The position numbers were made by a program, and so were the translations under genes. From Rhodococcus opacus B4 (GTDB lineage Bacteria > Actinomycetota > Actinomycetes > Mycobacteriales > Mycobacteriaceae), in contig NC_012522.1 in NCBI RefSeq assembly GCF_000010805.1, positions 2,790,001-2,854,000 on the forward strand: 64,000 nt of DNA. Reading direction: 5' to 3'. Below are positions 56,214 to 64,000 of this stretch, one piece after another. Positions within the stretch are counted from its first letter, which is position 1. Every line of letters starts with the position of its first letter. The notes beneath the pieces are model-generated. The model did no database searches. It was not told the origin of the DNA and saw only the letters and a list, made by a program, of their open reading frames with translations.

Positions 56214-56261
56214 GCCCGTGAGTGGTTGACGAGTGCAGAGACTCGTCAACCACTCACGGGC
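56214..56261. terminator. 21-bp stem-loop between convergent genes
   Basis: GCCCGTGAGTGGTTGACGAG at the left arm pairs perfectly with the right arm ending at 56261, across the loop GCAGAG. It separates the convergent AAHS carrier and M20 amidohydrolase genes. Same GTGAGTG foot as the hairpins at 51518, 54694 and 59470. Confidence 0.8.
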
Positions 56262-56270
56262 CCGGAGGGC

Positions 56271-57494
56271 CTAGATCCCGACCTTCGACAGGATTGCCGT
56301 CATCGCCGCCCGGACGCCGGTGGACAGGGTGGGCTCCGCGACCGGCGCGAAGAACGGTGAGTGGTTCACCGGCACAGGCTTTCCGCTCTCGAGCGTGTCG
56401 GTGGTGTGACCGCCGAACATCCAGAACACCGACGGCACGCCGATCACCTCGGCGAGCAGGCCGAAGTCTTCCGAACCCATCATCGGCGACGACAGTGTGA
56501 CGTTGTTCTCGCCCAACACCTTCCGCAGCTCGGCGACGAGATCGGCGGTGGCGTCGGGATCGTTGTAGTTGCGCGGGAACGTGTACAGCTCCTCGATCAG
56601 GGGCTTCGGTGCCCCGGACGCGTCGGCCTCGGCGTAGATGATGCGGCGCAGCGCGGCGTTGACCTTCTCACGGACCCCGGGGTCGAGGGTGCGCACGTTA
56701 ATCGTGAACTCGGCCCGGTCCGCGATGATGTTCTCCTTCAGTCCCGCATGGAACGTCGCGACCGTGACGACCGCCGGCTTCAGAGGGTGCACCTCGCGGG
56801 ACACGATGGTCTGGATGCGGTTGATCATGTTGACGCCCTGGATGATCGGGTCGATCGAATCCTGAGGCTGGGAGCCGTGTGAGCCCTGACCGTAGACGGT
56901 GACCTTCAACGAATCGGCCATGGCCATCGCATCGCCACTCGTGACGTGCACGGTGCCGGCCAGCATCGGTCCGACGTGCTGCCCGAAGACGATTTCCGGC
57001 TTGGGTGCCCGATCCCACAGGCCATCCTCGATCATCGCCCTGGCGCCTGCAGCCGTTTCCTCGCCCGGTTGGAAGAGGAACACGATCGTTCCGGCCCAGG
57101 CCTCACGCGCGCCGGCCAGCAATTCGGCGACGGTGAGCAGGGTGGCGACGTGCGTGTCGTGGCCGCAGCCGTGCATCACGGGCACCTCGGTGCCGTCGTC
57201 GAGGTGTCCGGTGGCGGTGCTGGAGTAGTCGACGCCGGTGTCCTCCGCGATCGGCAGCCCATCCGAATCGGCGCGGAACGCCACCGTGGGGCCCTCGCCG
57301 TTGGTCAGGACACCGACCACTCCGGTGCCGCCGCAGACGAACGTGTCGATCCCCAGGGCGACGAGGGAACTCTGGATCAGCTCGGCGGTCTTGTGTTCCT
57401 GCATCGACAGTTCCGGGTTCGCATGCAGGTGGCGGTAGAGGTCGTGCATCTTCGTCCGCAGCTCGTCGGTGAGCGCGATCGGCAGGTCGGTCAT
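56271..57494 (-). CDS. M20-family amidohydrolase in a glycine-riboswitch operon
   Basis: 407 residues from ATG at 57494. M20D motifs: HGCGHDTHVATL (C110, H112), FQPGEETAAGARAMI (E145/E146), FGQHVGPMLAG, GQGSHGSQPQDSIDPI and MMGSEDFGLLAE. This group hydrolyses N-acyl amino acids such as hippurate, or aminobenzoyl conjugates. It is the last gene after two membrane proteins preceded by a tandem glycine riboswitch, so glycine or an N-acylglycine is a natural substrate or product (inference). Paralogue of the enzyme at 40838. Confidence 0.87.
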   Translation of the reverse strand: MTDLPIALTDELRTKMHDLYRHLHANPELSMQEHKTAELIQSSLVALGIDTFVCGGTGVVGVLTNGEGPTVAFRADSDGLPIAEDTGVDYSSTATGHLDDGTEVPVMHGCGHDTHVATLLTVAELLAGAREAWAGTIVFLFQPGEETAAGARAMIEDGLWDRAPKPEIVFGQHVGPMLAGTVHVTSGDAMAMADSLKVTVYGQGSHGSQPQDSIDPIIQGVNMINRIQTIVSREVHPLKPAVVTVATFHAGLKENIIADRAEFTINVRTLDPGVREKVNAALRRIIYAEADASGAPKPLIEELYTFPRNYNDPDATADLVAELRKVLGENNVTLSSPMMGSEDFGLLAEVIGVPSVFWMFGGHTTDTLESGKPVPVNHSPFFAPVAEPTLSTGVRAAMTAILSKVGI

Positions 57495-57545
57495 GGAGCC
57501 TACTTTCGAATCAGGTGAAGGTGAGGTATTTCCGCGCATCGATTC

Positions 57546-58280
57546 TTACTCGATGGTCGCGAGACCGGCAGGGCTCTGGTCGTTCTTGTTCCTGAGGAAC
57601 CAGGCGAGGACCGCCGTCACGATCACCGCGATGGCGGTGGACGACAGCGCGAGGCTCGGCATCGCCGGAACCACGACGAACGTGATGATCGCGGCCACCA
57701 GCAGCGCGACCACAGTGGCCCGGGGCTGCTTCATCGACACGATCGCCTGCACGAGGACCGCCCCCAGGACCGAGGGAAGGATGTAGGAACGGGTGACGGT
57801 CACGATATCGGCGGGAATCACACTGATCAGCCACGTGCCGAGCAGCCCGACGAACACCGCCAGCGACACGAGGTGCACCATCGCGGCACCGCAGATAGCC
57901 AGGACCGCAGCCAGTTCGGCCCGCTTGGTTCCCGGCTTCGCGCCGATGTTCGTCTGCGCGATCAGCGCGGCCGGCAACAGCTTGTTCGCGATGTTGCCGA
58001 TCATGAACGCCTGGTACATCGCGGCCGGCCCGAGGATGGGAAAATAGGTCAGGGGTTCGACCAGCCAGATGATGAAGAAGGTCCCGGCGACCGCTGCGAA
58101 CGCGGTCCACAACTGGCCCGCCGTGACGTCCACCTCACCCGAGAACACCAGGTACAGAGGCGCACCGATCGACAGGAGCAACCCGACGATCATCGTGAGG
58201 CGACCCCAGCGGGACGTGGTCTTGTCGAATTCGGCGAGTTCACGCGTGCCGGACACTGTTACGGCTTCGTCGGTAGTCAT
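57546..58280 (-). CDS. polytopic membrane protein, probable transporter subunit
   Basis: 244 residues with about seven membrane segments (LTMIVGLLLSIGAPLYLVFS, LWTAFAAVAGTFFIIWLVEP, AAVLAICGAAMVHLVSLAVF, ATVVALLVAAIITFVVVPAM). A conserved-looking loop EPLTYFPILGPAAMYQAFMI and GNIANKLLPAA may line a substrate path. It lies 28 bp after the DUF5058-like gene and 51 bp before the amidohydrolase. I do not recognise a named family; its pairing with a second membrane protein suggests a two-component carrier. Confidence 0.7.
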   Translation of the reverse strand: MTTDEAVTVSGTRELAEFDKTTSRWGRLTMIVGLLLSIGAPLYLVFSGEVDVTAGQLWTAFAAVAGTFFIIWLVEPLTYFPILGPAAMYQAFMIGNIANKLLPAALIAQTNIGAKPGTKRAELAAVLAICGAAMVHLVSLAVFVGLLGTWLISVIPADIVTVTRSYILPSVLGAVLVQAIVSMKQPRATVVALLVAAIITFVVVPAMPSLALSSTAIAVIVTAVLAWFLRNKNDQSPAGLATIE

Positions 58281-58308
58281 CGAAAGTCCTTTCCGTGCGA
58301 GTCGTGAA

Positions 58309-59037
58309 TCAGGAGGTGACCAGGTAGGTGACGGTGAGTGCGACGAGGATCGAAATGCCCAGTCCCCATTCGCGGAGCCAGCTCTTGCCGAACGTGCGGG
58401 CGACGAAGAGGCAGATCCCCATCGCGACGGCGGAGGCGGCGAACGCGACGATGTGGTAGCTGGATTTCGTCAGTTCCTGAAAGCCCAGCGAGGCGAACGC
58501 GCCGATCAGAGCGGCTGAGGGGACGACCGCCATCAACGCCGGATTCACCGTGCGGATCTTCGCGTCGCCCCGCTTGAGCAGTGGAGTGAGGATGAGCGCG
58601 GACAGCATCCACATCACGCCGCCGATGCTCATGGCGAAGAAGGCGACGACGAACACGTTCTGTGTGTAGGTGTCGGCGCCGAGTTTCGCACCCATCGACT
58701 CGGCGGCGATGCTGGCCGCGGACACGTCGTACGCGGCGGAGCCGATCAAACCGATGCGGGCCAGAACGGCGGGCGTGCCGAAGAGGGCGAGGAGGGCGAT
58801 CGCGACGAGACAGACCGCCAGGGACGGTCCGATCGCCGACACGGCCCCGGAGCGGAACGACACCTTCATGTCTTCCGGCGACATGTCCGCGACGGGTGCC
58901 ACCTTGCGAACCGCGGTCATGTAGATCGCCGACTGCACGACGATGACGACGAAGATGCCGGCAACGGCCACCCAGAGAACAGGCGAGTTGGCGACAGCCA
59001 TGATGTTCGTGGATGTCCCACTAGCAGTCACATTCAT
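58309..59037 (-). CDS. DUF5058-like membrane protein, probable transporter subunit
   Basis: 242 residues from ATG at 59037 (GGGAG upstream). About six helices: VLWVAVAGIFVVIVVQSAIY, GPSLAVCLVAIALLALFGTP, VFVVAFFAMSIGGVMWMLSA, ALMAVVPSAALIGAFASLGF, then two more. A cytosolic loop has DMSPEDMKVSFRSGAVSAIG. The layout resembles DUF5058 proteins, which I recall beside a second membrane protein and peptidases. First gene behind a tandem glycine riboswitch, so expression should respond to glycine. Confidence 0.7.
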   Translation of the reverse strand: MNVTASGTSTNIMAVANSPVLWVAVAGIFVVIVVQSAIYMTAVRKVAPVADMSPEDMKVSFRSGAVSAIGPSLAVCLVAIALLALFGTPAVLARIGLIGSAAYDVSAASIAAESMGAKLGADTYTQNVFVVAFFAMSIGGVMWMLSALILTPLLKRGDAKIRTVNPALMAVVPSAALIGAFASLGFQELTKSSYHIVAFAASAVAMGICLFVARTFGKSWLREWGLGISILVALTVTYLVTS

Positions 59038-59130
59038 GGATCTCCCAGGGAGAGTGAGCAACCGGTGAGCCGATTGCTCGAGCGATGTGAGGGTGATCCG
59101 GTGGATCGCCTCGGCTGACACCCGCTCTGT

Positions 59131-59316
59131 TCCGTAACCTGAGAGTTTGGAGACACACTCGTGCGAGTGGTCATCGTGCCCCGTCGGTGAGCGTGCCGTT
59201 ACAGGCGACACGCTGCTCTCCAGAGTTCCCGACCCTGACTGTCCTGGTGCCTGAGAGTTTGTGGGTACTTGCTCCTTCGGCGCCCGGGACGCGGTCCCGG
59301 AACTCTCCAGCCAGGT
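59131..59316 (-). promoter_or_regulatory. tandem glycine riboswitch ahead of the membrane protein/amidohydrolase operon
   Basis: On the minus strand, aptamer 1 (about 59313-59244) opens GGAGAG, has the core CGCCGAAGGAGCAAGT and closes CTCTCAGGCACC. Aptamer 2 (about 59226-59131) opens GGAGAGCAGC, has CACCGACGGGGCACGATG and closes CTCTCAGGTTAC. These are the conserved glycine-aptamer elements, with the usual short linker. The 94 nt to the start codon would be the expression platform. Glycine riboswitches normally switch genes on when glycine is high. Confidence 0.92.
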
Positions 59317-59469
59317 TCATAGGGAGAAACCATCGAGATGGTTCCGAATCGAACTGACTCGGGACGTACTGTTCCGCAGACGTGTTACGAAACGATGACC
59401 GAACCGTTCCGAAGTGTAAACACAGTCAGTTGATGAATCCCATACTGCGCGTTCGCATGCCGAACACCT

Positions 59470-59515
59470 CATGTGAGTGGCAAAGCGTGCGCAAGCACAC
59501 TTTGCCACTCACATG
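59470..59515 (-). terminator. 21-bp stem-loop after lpd
   Basis: CATGTGAGTGGCAAAGCGTG at the left arm (to 59490) pairs with 59495-59515 with one mismatch across the loop GCAA. It begins 5 bp past the dihydrolipoyl dehydrogenase stop and also faces the riboswitch operon's promoter region. Confidence 0.75.
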
Positions 59516-59519
59516 GGGG

Positions 59520-60893
59520 TCAGCCGTGGACGTGGAGCGGTTTGCCGGCCACCGCCATCAGCGCCTCCCCGAGTGCCTCGCCCTGGGTGGGGTGGGCGTG
59601 CACGTATTTCGCCGCCTGGGCGGCGTCGACCTCGAAGTTGTACAGCAGCTGCGCCTCACCGATCAGCTCGCCGACGCGGTCGCCGACCATGTGCACACCG
59701 ACCACGACACCGTCCGGCGCGACCACCAGCTTGACCGCCCCCGACGTCTTGAGGATCTGACTCTTGCCGTTGCCGGCGAGATCGTGGACGACCGTCCGGA
59801 TCTCGTCGCCGAACTTCTCCCGCGCCGCGGTCTCGGTCAACCCGACCGACGCGACCTCCGGGTGGGAGTACGTGACGCGGGGGATGCCGGTCTCGTCGAT
59901 GACGTCCGGACGGAGCCCAGCGATTTCCTCCGCCACGAAGATGCCCTGCTGGAAGCCGCGGTGCGCGAGCTGGAGGCCGGGCACGATGTCGCCGACCGCG
60001 TAGACGTTCGGCACCGTGGTGCGCAGTCGGTCGCTGGTGACCACGAATCCCCGATCGAGGACCACTCCGGTCTCCTCGTAACCCATCGAGGAGGTGTTCG
60101 GACCACGACCGACCGCGACCAGTACGACGTCGGCATCGAGCACGTCGCCGGAGTCGAGGGTGACGGACACCGAGTTGTCGTCCTGCGTCACGTCGGTCAC
60201 CCGCACGCCTGTCTTCGCGGCGATCTTGCGACGACGGAACGCCCGCTCGAGATACTTGGACACCGTCTCGTCCTCGTTCGGCACCAGCCTGGACATCGCC
60301 TCGACGATCGTGACCGACGTACCGAACGACGCCCACACACTGGCGAATTCGACGCCGATGACGCCCCCGCCGAGGATGATCGCCTTCTTCGGGACCGACG
60401 GCAGCACCAACGCCTCGTCACTGGTGACGACCCTGCCGCCGATGCTGATGCCCGGCAGCGTCTTCGGTGACGAGCCCGTCGCCAGGACGACGGCGGCGCC
60501 GGTGATCAGCTCGCCGTCCACCTCGACACCGTTGGGCCCGACCAGCCGTCCACGGCCGTTGACGACGGTGATGCCGTACGAGTCGACGAGGCCCTGCAGC
60601 CCCTTGTGCAGCCGGGTGATGATCGTGTTCTGGTAGCTCAGCACTTTCTCGAGGTCGACCCCGCCGAACGTGACGTCGACACCGAACTGCGAAGCCGTGC
60701 GGGCGCTGTCGGCGACCTCGGCGGAATGCAGCAGCGCCTTGGTCGGAATGCACCCCTGGTGCAGGCACGTGCCGCCGAGTTCGTTCTCTTCGATCAGAAT
60801 GACCGATCGGCCCAGTTCGGCCGAGCGGATCGCGGCCGCATAGCCGCCGGAACCGCCGCCGAGGATGACGACATCTGCAGTTCGGTGGGACAT
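59520..60893 (-). CDS. lpdA: dihydrolipoyl dehydrogenase (E3)
   Basis: 457 residues from ATG at 60893 (AAGGAG upstream). FAD motif DVVILGGGSGGYAAAIRSAE, redox-active disulfide C43/C48 in GGTCLHQGCIP, NAD motif AIILGGGVIGVEFASVWASF, VYAVGDIVPGLQLAH and the C-terminal His-Glu pair in HAHPTQGEALGE. Reoxidises dihydrolipoyl H-protein or E2. Position next to lipA and close to gcvP suggests service to the glycine cleavage system. Starts 35 bp after lipA. Confidence 0.93.
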   Translation of the reverse strand: MSHRTADVVILGGGSGGYAAAIRSAELGRSVILIEENELGGTCLHQGCIPTKALLHSAEVADSARTASQFGVDVTFGGVDLEKVLSYQNTIITRLHKGLQGLVDSYGITVVNGRGRLVGPNGVEVDGELITGAAVVLATGSSPKTLPGISIGGRVVTSDEALVLPSVPKKAIILGGGVIGVEFASVWASFGTSVTIVEAMSRLVPNEDETVSKYLERAFRRRKIAAKTGVRVTDVTQDDNSVSVTLDSGDVLDADVVLVAVGRGPNTSSMGYEETGVVLDRGFVVTSDRLRTTVPNVYAVGDIVPGLQLAHRGFQQGIFVAEEIAGLRPDVIDETGIPRVTYSHPEVASVGLTETAAREKFGDEIRTVVHDLAGNGKSQILKTSGAVKLVVAPDGVVVGVHMVGDRVGELIGEAQLLYNFEVDAAQAAKYVHAHPTQGEALGEALMAVAGKPLHVHG

Positions 60894-60928
60894 GGGAACT
60901 CCTTGCTGGAACGGAAAGGGAATCGACA

Positions 60929-61867
60929 TCAGTGCGCGGAGGTCGCGGCGACGGCTTCGGCGTGCAGGCGGCCCGCCCGATAGGAGGAACGCACGAGCGG
61001 ACCGGACAGGACACCGAGGAATCCGATCTCGCGGGCGATCCCGTCGAGCATCACGAACTCCGCGGGTTTCGCCCACCGCTCCACCGGATGGTGCCGGGCC
61101 GAGGGCCGCAGATACTGCGTGATCGTGATCAGCTGGCAGCCGGCGGTGTGGAGGTCCCGGAGGGCCTGGATCACCTCGTCCGTGGTCTCCCCCATCCCGA
61201 GGATCAGGTTCGACTTGGTGATCAGACCGTCCTGCCGGGCGCGCGTGATCACCTCGAGGGACCGCTCGTAGGTGAAGGCAGGCCGGATACGACGGAAGAT
61301 CCGGGGAACGGTCTCCACATTGTGCGCCAGTACTTCGGGGCGAGTGTCGAACACTTCGCGTAGCTGCGCGGCGTCGGCATTGAAGTCGGGGATCAGCAGT
61401 TCGACGCCGGTGCCCGGGCACAGTTCGTGAATCTGCCGGACCGTCTCGGCGTACAGCCAGGCGCCGCCGTCGGGCAGGTCGTCGCGTGCCACTCCGGTGA
61501 CGGTGGCGTACCGGAGGCCCATGGTCTGCACCGATTCCGCGACCCGCCGGGGTTCTCCCCGATCCAGGTCGGCCGGCTTACCGGTGTCGATCTGGCAGAA
61601 GTCGCACCGCCGGGTGCATTGGCTCCCGCCGATGAGGAACGTGGCCTCCCGGTCCTCCCAGCATTCGAAGATGTTGGGACATCCGGCTTCCTGACACACG
61701 GTGTTCAGGTTCTCGCGTTCGACGAGGGCGGCGAGGTCCCGGTATTCGAGGCCGGTCCGCATCTGTACCTTCATCCACGACGGTTTGCGTTCGACCGGGG
61801 TCTGGGCATTGCGGACTTCGAGACGGAGCAGGCGGCGGGTGGCCGGGGCGAGCGGAGATGTGGTCAT
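60929..61867 (-). CDS. lipA: lipoyl synthase
   Basis: 312 residues from ATG at 61867 (AAGGAG upstream). Auxiliary cluster Cys C58, C63, C69 ([12 protein letters not shown]) and radical-SAM cluster C84, C88, C91 (CTRRCDFC), then [11 protein letters not shown]-like and [15 protein letters not shown] motifs and the C-terminal [10 protein letters not shown] Ser ligand. Inserts sulfur into octanoyl groups of lipoyl domains, including GcvH. Operon with lpdA. No lipB is adjacent. Confidence 0.95.
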   Translation of the reverse strand: MTTSPLAPATRRLLRLEVRNAQTPVERKPSWMKVQMRTGLEYRDLAALVERENLNTVCQEAGCPNIFECWEDREATFLIGGSQCTRRCDFCQIDTGKPADLDRGEPRRVAESVQTMGLRYATVTGVARDDLPDGGAWLYAETVRQIHELCPGTGVELLIPDFNADAAQLREVFDTRPEVLAHNVETVPRIFRRIRPAFTYERSLEVITRARQDGLITKSNLILGMGETTDEVIQALRDLHTAGCQLITITQYLRPSARHHPVERWAKPAEFVMLDGIAREIGFLGVLSGPLVRSSYRAGRLHAEAVAATSAH

Positions 61868-62111
61868 GGGGAGCTCCTTCGATCGACTGAGACCGATCGG
61901 TATGGAATGTCGGGCGGCGCGCGGGCGGCACCGCTCGACGAGGAAAGTGAGGGGAAGGCGAGCGCACGACGACAACCGTTGCAATTACGGCTATCTGGGC
62001 TCTCATCGATCGGCGTGTGCGGTCACGTCCGAGCGAGGATCAGTCGAGGATGCCAAATGACGAGGCGTTTTGGCAAGATCGCGCGTTGACTCATCGAAAA
62101 TGCGCGCGTAA
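61868..62111. other. lipA upstream region and left flank of the insertion sequence
   Basis: No gene recognised. The part nearest the insertion carries TTGACTCATCGAAAATGCGCGCG (62086 onward), which resembles the sub-terminal repeats inside the element, so the true left boundary may lie here rather than at 62112. Confidence 0.35.
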
Positions 62112-63442
62112 CCCTGTTGGTTGCCTCATCGAGGAATGCGCGCGTGCGGCGCGCCTACCCGGCCCGAGGATGGATTGTCGGATAGGCCCGGACGATGGGA
62201 CTGACGATGAGTCAACGCAAGGCTGTGACGAAGGCGGTCGCGACGCGTTATCGGCGGGCCGACAAGTCCGGGAAGGGCCGGATCCTCGACGAGCTGTGCG
62301 CCACGACCGGGTGGCATCGCAATCATGCCCGTAAGGCACTCGCCCAGGCGTGCACACCGCGGATCGTCAGGCCGCGCGTCCCGCGGCCGCCGAAGTACGG
62401 GCCGAAAGTGGTGGCGGCGCTGATCTTCTGCTGGGCAGTGCTGCGTATGCCCGCCGGGAAGCGTCTGGCCCCGATCCTGCCCGAGCTGGTGGGAGTGCTG
62501 CGCCGCTTCGACGAACTCGACATCGACGACGCTACCGCAGCGTTGCTGATGGGGATGTCGGCGGCCACCATCGACAGGCGCCTGGCCACCGAACGGAAAA
62601 AGCACGAGCTGAGGGGCCGCAGCCCACACCAAGCCGGGGTCGCTGCTCAAGTCGCAGATCCCGATCCGCACATGGGCGGACTGGGACGACGCGAAACCGG
62701 GGAACGCCCGAGATCGACCTGGTCGGCCACGAAGGCGGCAACGCCGAAGGTGAGCATGCCTACACGCTGACGGTGACCGACATTGCCACCGGGTGGACCG
62801 AGAACCGCAGCGTGCGCAACAAGGCCCGCAAATGGGTGATCGCCGCCCTGGACGAGATCGCGAAGATCATGCCATTCGAAGATCCTGGGCGTGGACAGCG
62901 ACAACGGTTCGGAATTCATCAATCATCACCTCCTGGCGTGGTGCGAGAAACGGAAGATCACCTTCACCCGGTCGCGGCCCGGCAACTCCAACGACGGCTG
63001 CCACGTGGAGCAGAAGAACTGGGCGATCGTGCGCACCGTCGTCGGCTACCACCGCTACGACACCGAAGCAGAACTGGTGTTGCGGGGCAAGATCTGGGTG
63101 CTGCAGTCGCAGCTGGCGAACTACTTCTGCCCGCAGCAGAAACTCGTCTCGAAGGTCCGCAGCGGCGCGAAGGTCGCCAAGAAGTACGACACGGCGACCA
63201 CCCCACACCGCCGCGCCGAACACCACGAAGCGGTCGGGAAACAAGACAAGGAGATCCTTGCCGACACCTACGCCCAGCTGAACCCTGCAGCCCTCCAGCG
63301 CCGGATCCAGGCACTGACCACCGAACTGCTCACGATCACCACCAGCAAGGCCGGGCCGGCCAAACCCCGCCCCTCCACGCGCGCACTCTCACATGAGTCA
63401 ACGAATCAGACTTCGCGCGCATCTTGACTCGAGGCAACAGGG
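62112..63442 (+). mobile_element. insertion sequence with a single DDE-type transposase gene
   Basis: About 1.33 kb. Outer ends CCCTGTTG (62112-62119) and CAACAGGG (63435-63442) are exact inverted repeats, and the inner end regions share CCTC and ATGCGCGCG in inverted orientation. Between them is one transposase reading frame. The element sits between lipA and the glycine riboswitch of gcvP. No obvious target duplication was seen, so the boundaries are approximate. Confidence 0.7.
62195..63427 (+). pseudogene. transposase (integrase catalytic core), broken by three frameshifts
   Basis: The chain starts MGLTMSQRKAVTKAVATRYR, helix-turn-helix region GWHRNHARKAL. It moves to a second frame near 62630 (KPGSLLKSQIPIRTWADWDD), a third near 62710 (EIDLVGHEGG, YTLTVTDIATGWTENRSV) and back to the first near 62879 (ILGVDSDNGSEFINHH, SRPGNSNDGCHVEQKNW). 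D and D of the catalytic triad lie in EIDLVG and GVDSDNGSEF, and the E in CHVEQKNW. Restored, it would be about 410 residues. Each jump is one extra base (or two lost), so it is inactive or mis-sequenced. Confidence 0.8.
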
Positions 63443-63540
63443 ATCGTCGCCGCTCGGCGACCGCGAAGGAGCCTGGGGAGACAAACCCGCCCCGTCTGTG
63501 TACTGTTTGGCCGACCACAACTGAATACGCCGTTGACGCG

Positions 63541-63723
63541 CAGCGGGAGAACCTCCTTGTCGGAGGCGCCGTAGGAGCAACTTCCTCCCCGGGAATCTCT
63601 CAGGCCCCAGTACCGCAGCGCAGAGGCAACTCTGGAGAAAGAATCGGCCGCACGGCCGGTACTTACCGAAGGTGAAGAGCACGCCGCGCATGCGGTGCGC
63701 CCAAACTCTCAGGTTTCAGGACA
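63541..63723 (+). promoter_or_regulatory. tandem glycine riboswitch ahead of gcvP
   Basis: Aptamer 1 (about 63543-63607): GCGGGAGAACC, GCGCCGTAGGAGCAACTT and TCTCTCAGGCCCC. Aptamer 2 (about 63626-63723): CTCTGGAGAAAG, TACCGAAGGTGAAGAGC and AACTCTCAGGTTTCAGG. The conserved glycine-aptamer elements are present in both. It directly precedes the gcvP start region, as in other bacteria where glycine induces the cleavage system. Confidence 0.93.
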
Positions 63724-63747
63724 GAGCGGGGAGGTGCCCCCTTGTCG

Positions 63748-64000
63748 ATGTCCGGTGCGGTCCGGACTCAACGAAACCGGAGTCACCTCTTGTCTGAGAT
63801 ACCTCGCGTCACCCCGCCTGCCAGCGATTTTCCGTCACGCCACATCGGTCCCGACGCTTCCGCCACCGAGCGCATGCTCGGCGCCCTCGGGTACGACACG
63901 CTCGATCAGCTCATCGATGCCGCCGTACCCGACCAGATCCGCAGCTCGGAACCTCTGGACCTGCCTGCGGCGCGGTCCGAGCAGCAGGTGCTGTCCGACC
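63748..64000 (+). CDS. gcvP: glycine dehydrogenase (decarboxylating), P-protein, N-terminal part
   Basis: Runs off the right edge; 84 residues visible. SDFPSRHIGPDASATERMLG, then ALGYDTLDQLIDAAVPDQIR is the conserved N-terminus of P-protein (F-x-x-RHIGP). The start is uncertain: ATG at 63748 (GGGGAGG about 13 nt before), or TTG at 63790 with GGAG 8 nt before, giving MSEIPRVTPP. It decarboxylates glycine with PLP and passes aminomethyl to lipoyl-GcvH. Controlled by the riboswitch just upstream. Confidence 0.93.
   Translation, partial: MSGAVRTQRNRSHLLSEIPRVTPPASDFPSRHIGPDASATERMLGALGYDTLDQLIDAAVPDQIRSSEPLDLPAARSEQQVLSD

Noticed and set aside
62630-62880. Programmed frameshifting of the transposase
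   Set aside because: Three separate shifts without slippery heptamers are not how IS families frameshift; decay or sequencing error is simpler.

Overview
The window is high-GC DNA (about 68-70 percent by eye) with many GTG/TTG starts, abutting or 4-base-overlapping genes, and a dense load of acyl-CoA, CoA-transferase, MFS and flavoenzyme genes. This fits an actinobacterial chromosome and most resembles a large-genome Rhodococcus (jostii/opacus type). That attribution is inference from gene content and protein likeness; no search was run.

Layout. 1-2.3 kb: N-terminal part of a large unrecognised protein and a secreted GH5-like glycosidase. 2.3-7.5 kb: a GntR regulator and acyl-CoA dehydrogenase divergent from a CitE-type lyase, a mesaconyl-CoA hydratase-like protein and a mesaconyl-CoA C1-C4 transferase-like protein, probably one C5-dicarboxylate-CoA pathway. 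7.5-8.6 kb: CmtR-like metal sensor and cation efflux pump. 8.6-12.2 kb: lipoprotein / catalase-like peroxidase / cytochrome b561 operon divergent from an ECF sigma and zinc anti-sigma pair, with two matching ECF-type promoters between them. 12.2-17.3 kb: two small structural proteins, a lone CaiB-type CoA transferase, an enoyl-CoA hydratase remnant and a head-to-head LysR pair.

17.3-37.9 kb is a minus-strand catabolic island: fused hydratase/hydroxyacyl-CoA dehydrogenase, MFS carrier, fused double acyl-CoA dehydrogenase, quinone oxidoreductase, ThDP enzyme, two hydratases, nitronate-monooxygenase-like flavoprotein, acyl-CoA dehydrogenase, thiolase, CaiB transferase and LysR. It is followed by a compact MFS-CaiB-dehydrogenase operon whose parts are paralogous to genes in the first block. 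Together they look like import, CoA activation and beta-oxidation of one or more carboxylic acids of unknown identity.

37.9-50 kb: MarR, a DUF202 pair, DUF389, a SRPBCC protein, an M20 amidohydrolase with its MFS carrier and a tandem AsnC regulator, then a FAD-dehydrogenase / YciI / SDR operon with IclR and an MHS-type transporter. 50-56 kb: secreted protein, TetR, SDR plus an EthA-like Baeyer-Villiger monooxygenase, and an aromatic-acid type transporter.

56.2-64 kb is a glycine/lipoate region. A tandem glycine riboswitch on the minus strand precedes two membrane proteins and an M20 amidohydrolase. lpd and lipA follow, then a frameshifted insertion sequence, then a second tandem glycine riboswitch ahead of gcvP, which runs off the right edge. 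The riboswitch-transporter-amidohydrolase operon is the best candidate here for an undescribed system. Many gene ends, mostly convergent, carry long hairpins with a shared GTGAGT/ACTCAC foot, and two convergent pairs share a separate 51-bp palindromic repeat.
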